Positions 61,185 through 64,000 of a stretch of 64,000 nt of DNA are shown in pieces. This DNA comes from Pseudomonas sp. S09G 359 (GTDB lineage: Bacteria; Pseudomonadota; Gammaproteobacteria; Pseudomonadales; Pseudomonadaceae): NCBI RefSeq assembly GCF_002843605.1, contig NZ_CP025263.1, positions 3,997,501 to 4,061,500 on the forward strand, given 5' to 3'. The notes beneath the pieces were generated by a model. The model had not been told where the DNA came from. It was given only the letters and a program-made list of their open reading frames with translations, and did not search any database. The number at the start of each line of letters is the position of its first letter. The first letter of the stretch is position 1. The position numbers and the translations under genes are program-made.

Positions 61185-61520
61185 ATGAAATTGATGATCG
61201 GCCTGGCCGCTTTGCTGTTGGTATCGGCGTGCACCTCCAACCCGCCGGCCCAGGACTCCGCCGCGTCGACCTGCCTGGCGGGCGGCGGCACGATGAAGCA
61301 AGTGGGCAAGTTGCAGAGCTGGAAATGCATCACGCCCTACAAGGACGCGGGCAAGGCCTGTACCGATTCGAGCCAATGTGAAGGCCAGTGCCAGACCAGC
61401 GTCACCACCCAGCCCGGCAAAGGCCCGGTGACCGGCGCGTGCCAGGCGGATAACGGCCACTTCGGCTGCTCGGCGACGGTGGAGAAAGGCCAGTTGGGCC
61501 GGGCGATCTGCGTGGACTGA
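61185..61520 (+). CDS. Cysteine-rich lipoprotein
   Basis: 111 residues. Lipobox VSAC at residue 16 (MKLMIGLAALLLVSACTSNPP). The mature part has eight further Cys (CLAGGG, WKCIT, ACTDSSQCEGQCQ, ACQADNGHFGCSA, AICVD), suggesting four disulphides in a compact periplasmic or surface domain. Function unknown. RBS AAGGAC. Confidence 0.82.
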   Translation: MKLMIGLAALLLVSACTSNPPAQDSAASTCLAGGGTMKQVGKLQSWKCITPYKDAGKACTDSSQCEGQCQTSVTTQPGKGPVTGACQADNGHFGCSATVEKGQLGRAICVD

Positions 61521-61537
61521 AGACTGCCTTAATCCAT

Positions 61538-61624
61538 GTGGGAGGGGGCTTGCCCCCGATGGCGGTGGGTCAGTTAAAGATGCATTCACTGACACTTAGC
61601 CATCGGGGGCAAGCCCCCTCCCAC
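61538..61624. repeat. REP hairpin
   Basis: GTGGGAGGGGGCTTGCCCCCGA type between the convergent lipoprotein and molybdoenzyme genes. Confidence 0.9.
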
Positions 61625-61662
61625 AGTCAGAAGTGCGCCACGCCTGTCGGGCACCATTGAGC

Positions 61663-63948
61663 TCAAAGAGGCCAGCCAGCCTTGAACACCGGCGGCACAA
61701 ACGCCGTCACCTGCGGCAACGGCTGATCCCACTTCACCACCTCCACCGTCGCCGTCTGCGCCGAGCAGCCTTGGGACAGGCTGGAGGCGCCGACATCGGC
61801 GGTGATCATGTTCGGGTTGCCGTGCTTGTCCAGGCTGTGGCGCTGCCCCGGCGTCTGCGGGTCGAACCAGGCGCCGGTGGCGATTTGCACCACGCCCGGG
61901 CGGATGTCGGCCGACACGATCACCCCGGCCAAAAACGCGCCACGGTCATTGAAGACTTTGACCACATCGCCGTCGACAATCCCGCGCGCGCGGGCGTCCT
62001 CGACGTTGATCGTCATCGGTTCACGCTGCTGAATCTTCGACGCGCGGCTGTAGCTGCCGTGGTCGTACTGGCTGTGCAGGCGCGTCTTGGGCTGGTTCGA
62101 CAGCAGGTGCAACGGGTAGTCCGGTGCCGCCTTGTTCAGCCACACCGGATGGCCGGGGCAGTCGGCATAACCGAAGCTGGCGATGCGCTCGGAGAAAATC
62201 TCGATACGCCCCGATGGCGTCGGCAAGGGATGAGCAACGGGGTCATCGCGAAAGGCCTTGAGCAGCACCGTATCGGTGTCCGGATAGGCCACTTCAAATA
62301 CGCCGTCGCGCCAGAAGTTGTCGTAGCCCGGCAGCTCAATGCCGTGCTCCTCGGCGCGCCCGCGCGACTCGTCGTAGATGAAGCGCAGCCAATGCTCGGC
62401 ATCGCGACCCTCGGTGAAAGTGTCGGCGAACCCCAGGCGCGCAGCGATATCGGCAAAGATCGAGTAGTCGTCCCGCGCCTGCCCCACCGGCTCGATGGCC
62501 TGCTGCATCGCCAGCATGAAACGGTCAGAGGCCGAGCTGCCGATATCGTTGCGTTCCAGGGCTGTAGTGGCCGGCAGCACGATGTCCGAGTACTTGGCCT
62601 GGGCGGTCCAGTACTGTTCATGAACGATCAGGCTGCGCGGCTTTTGCCAGGCATCCAGCAGACGATTCAAATCCTGGTGATGATGGAAAATATTGCCACC
62701 GGCCCAGTACACCAGCTGGATATCCGGATAGGCCTGACGCTTGCCGTTGTAATCGAACGAAGCGCCAGGGTTAAGCAGCATGTCGGTGATGCGCGCCACC
62801 GGGATAAAGTCTTTCACCGGGTTGAGGCCCTGGGAAAAACGCGGCCCGGAAAACCCCTTGCGCCCGCTGCCGGTGTTATTCATGCAGCCGTAGCCCAGGC
62901 CAAAACCGCCGCCGGGCAAGCCGATCTGGCCGAGCAGCGCGGCCAGGGTTACGGTCATCCAGAACGGCTGTTCGCCGTGTACCGCGCGCTGCAGGGAATA
63001 GGCGATATTGATCATGGTGCGCTGGCGGCCCATGCGTCGGGCCAACTCGGTGATCTGCTGCGCGGGAATATCGGTCAAGGCTGCGGCCCAGGCCGGGTCT
63101 TTCGGCTGGCCATCGACGGCGCCCAACAGGTACTCGCGAAAGCGTTCAAAGCCCACGGTGTAGCGTTGAATAAAGGTTTCGTTGTGCAGCCCTTCGGTCA
63201 CCAGCACATGGGCCAGCGCCAGCATCAAGGCAGTGTCGCTGCCGGGGCGGATCGGCAGCCATTGGTTAAGCGCCGGGCCGCTGAGGTCGTCGCGCAGCGG
63301 GCTGATATTGACGAACTGCACACCGGCCGCCGACATCGCCGCCAGCGCCTCGCTCAACAGGTGGTCGCTGGCGCCGCCGGGGCTGGTCTGGGCATTTTTC
63401 GCCGGCAGGCCGCCGAAGGCCACAAACAGCTCGCAATGCTCGGCGAGGTTTTTCCACGAGGTGTGCGCCGCCAGCAGCCAATCCATATTGCCGACGATAT
63501 GCGGCATCAACACCCGCCCGGCGCCGAGGCTGTAGCTGTCGGTGCTGGCGACGTAGCCGCCGTAGAGGTTGAGGAACCGGTGCAACTGGCTTTGGGCATG
63601 GTGAAAGCGCCCCGCGCTGCCCCAGCCATAGCTGCCGCCATAAATGGCCTGGTTGCCATGCTCGGCCTTGACGCGCTTGAGTTCGGCGGCCACCAGGTCC
63701 AGCGCGACCTCCCACGACACTTCGACGAACGGCTCCTGGCCACGCAGCTCCGGGTGCGAACCCGGCTCGGCCAGATAGCTGCGGCGTACAGCGGGCCGCA
63801 GGATGCGCGTCGGCGAGGTTATCGCTGCAGGGATCGACGCGCCGATGGGCGACGGGTCTTTATCCCACTCGGCCGGGGCCATCGACACCAGCTTGCCGTC
63901 GACCACCTGCGGGCGGTACGCGCCCCAATGCAATGATGTGAACGTCAT
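61663..63948 (-). CDS. Molybdopterin oxidoreductase, BisC/TorA/DMSO-reductase type
   Basis: 761 residues. No N-terminal Fe-S Cys motif and no Tat signal: begins MTFTSLHWGAYRPQVVDGKL as in cytosolic biotin/methionine sulfoxide reductases. The Mo ligand is probably the Ser in TDSYSLGAGRVLMPHIVG. MGD-binding segments GGLPAKNAQTSPGG, GGNIFHHHQDLNRL, LLSNQPKTRLHSQYDHGSYSRA. Likely reduces an S- or N-oxide. Confidence 0.9.
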   Translation of the reverse strand: MTFTSLHWGAYRPQVVDGKLVSMAPAEWDKDPSPIGASIPAAITSPTRILRPAVRRSYLAEPGSHPELRGQEPFVEVSWEVALDLVAAELKRVKAEHGNQAIYGGSYGWGSAGRFHHAQSQLHRFLNLYGGYVASTDSYSLGAGRVLMPHIVGNMDWLLAAHTSWKNLAEHCELFVAFGGLPAKNAQTSPGGASDHLLSEALAAMSAAGVQFVNISPLRDDLSGPALNQWLPIRPGSDTALMLALAHVLVTEGLHNETFIQRYTVGFERFREYLLGAVDGQPKDPAWAAALTDIPAQQITELARRMGRQRTMINIAYSLQRAVHGEQPFWMTVTLAALLGQIGLPGGGFGLGYGCMNNTGSGRKGFSGPRFSQGLNPVKDFIPVARITDMLLNPGASFDYNGKRQAYPDIQLVYWAGGNIFHHHQDLNRLLDAWQKPRSLIVHEQYWTAQAKYSDIVLPATTALERNDIGSSASDRFMLAMQQAIEPVGQARDDYSIFADIAARLGFADTFTEGRDAEHWLRFIYDESRGRAEEHGIELPGYDNFWRDGVFEVAYPDTDTVLLKAFRDDPVAHPLPTPSGRIEIFSERIASFGYADCPGHPVWLNKAAPDYPLHLLSNQPKTRLHSQYDHGSYSRASKIQQREPMTINVEDARARGIVDGDVVKVFNDRGAFLAGVIVSADIRPGVVQIATGAWFDPQTPGQRHSLDKHGNPNMITADVGASSLSQGCSAQTATVEVVKWDQPLPQVTAFVPPVFKAGWPL

Positions 63949-63950
63949 GG

Positions 63951-64000
63951 CTACCAGCTTTCTCCCAGCCCGAGCAGCCCGAGTATCTGCCGCCGCAGGT
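63951..64000 (-). CDS. 3' end of a gene continuing beyond the window
   Basis: An open frame enters from the right edge on the minus strand and ends LRRQILGLLGLGESW-stop, 2 bp before the molybdoenzyme ATG. Tight spacing suggests an operon partner. Too short to identify. Confidence 0.4.
   Translation of the reverse strand, partial: LRRQILGLLGLGESW

Noticed and set aside
61633..63936. 767-codon plus-strand open frame
   Set aside because: Lies opposite the molybdoenzyme gene, with His/Arg/Gly-rich sequence and no recognisable domain.
1..64000. tRNA, rRNA, CRISPR, prophage or transposase genes
   Set aside because: Looked for tRNA arm patterns, spaced direct repeats and transposase or integrase motifs; none found.

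Overview
The window looks like chromosome from the Pseudomonas fluorescens group. The evidence is dense high-GC coding, OprD porin and FecI/FecR/TonB iron-uptake cassettes, and many REP hairpins of the two types common in these genomes (GTGGGAGGGGGCTTGCCCCCGA and GTGGCGAGCGGGCTTGCC). This is inference from sequence character. I saw no rRNA, tRNA, CRISPR array, insertion sequence or phage module.

Layout. 0.1-3.3 kb: hemerythrin protein, small exported proteins and a copper cluster (DUF2946, SCO, PCuAC). 3.3-5.2 kb: a cupin gene and a striking tandem array in which the 3' end of the next gene is repeated five times with a long REP hairpin. 5.2-10.3 kb: a PrpR-type sigma-54 activator divergent from dehydrogenase, RraA-type aldolase and CitMHS transporter genes, with a near-perfect -24/-12 promoter. 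10.4-11.8 kb: an uncharacterised 31-37 kDa protein convergent with and overlapping a DUF488 gene. 12-20.5 kb: accessory-looking stretch with five GNAT acetyltransferases, a block of small genes between 39-bp direct repeats, an HxlR/QorB pair and a TPM-domain membrane protein. 20.6-24 kb: RsbQ-like hydrolase overlapping a PAS histidine kinase, an altered DapF-family protein and a small kinase.

24.2-33.4 kb is the most system-like locus: Fur box, FecI sigma, FecR, STN-TonB receptor, M16 metalloprotease lipoprotein and SbmA/YddA-type ABC exporter-fold protein. This is the gene content of the Pectobacterium Fus ferredoxin-uptake and E. coli yddA-yddB-pqqL loci, here under its own surface-signalling sigma factor. 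It suggests import and proteolysis of an iron-bearing protein or peptide.

33.2-42 kb: two divergent L,D-transpeptidase genes, a creatininase-family hydrolase, small envelope proteins, a GntR/MFS/amidohydrolase catabolic cluster and a glutathione transferase. 42-46 kb: a second FecI-FecR-TonB receptor cassette. 46-49.8 kb: DUF1624 membrane protein, LysE exporter and diguanylate cyclase. 50-56.8 kb: one long seven-gene operon (LacI regulator, ABC binding protein, two permeases, ATPase, class III phosphodiesterase, OprD porin), probably for uptake and hydrolysis of a phosphodiester or phosphonate-like solute. 57-59.5 kb: carboxynorspermidine decarboxylase and dehydrogenase. 59.8-64 kb: glutaminase, small membrane protein and lipoprotein, and a BisC/TorA-type molybdoenzyme.

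The most unusual DNA-level signal is that at three separate loci (4.0-5.3, 11.8-12.1 and 41.8-42.1 kb) the last 45-90 bp of a gene, through or near the stop codon, is repeated downstream of that gene with a REP hairpin between the copies. A 16-bp module also interrupts REP arms of both types at five places, and two REP ends carry the same 17-bp tandem expansion.
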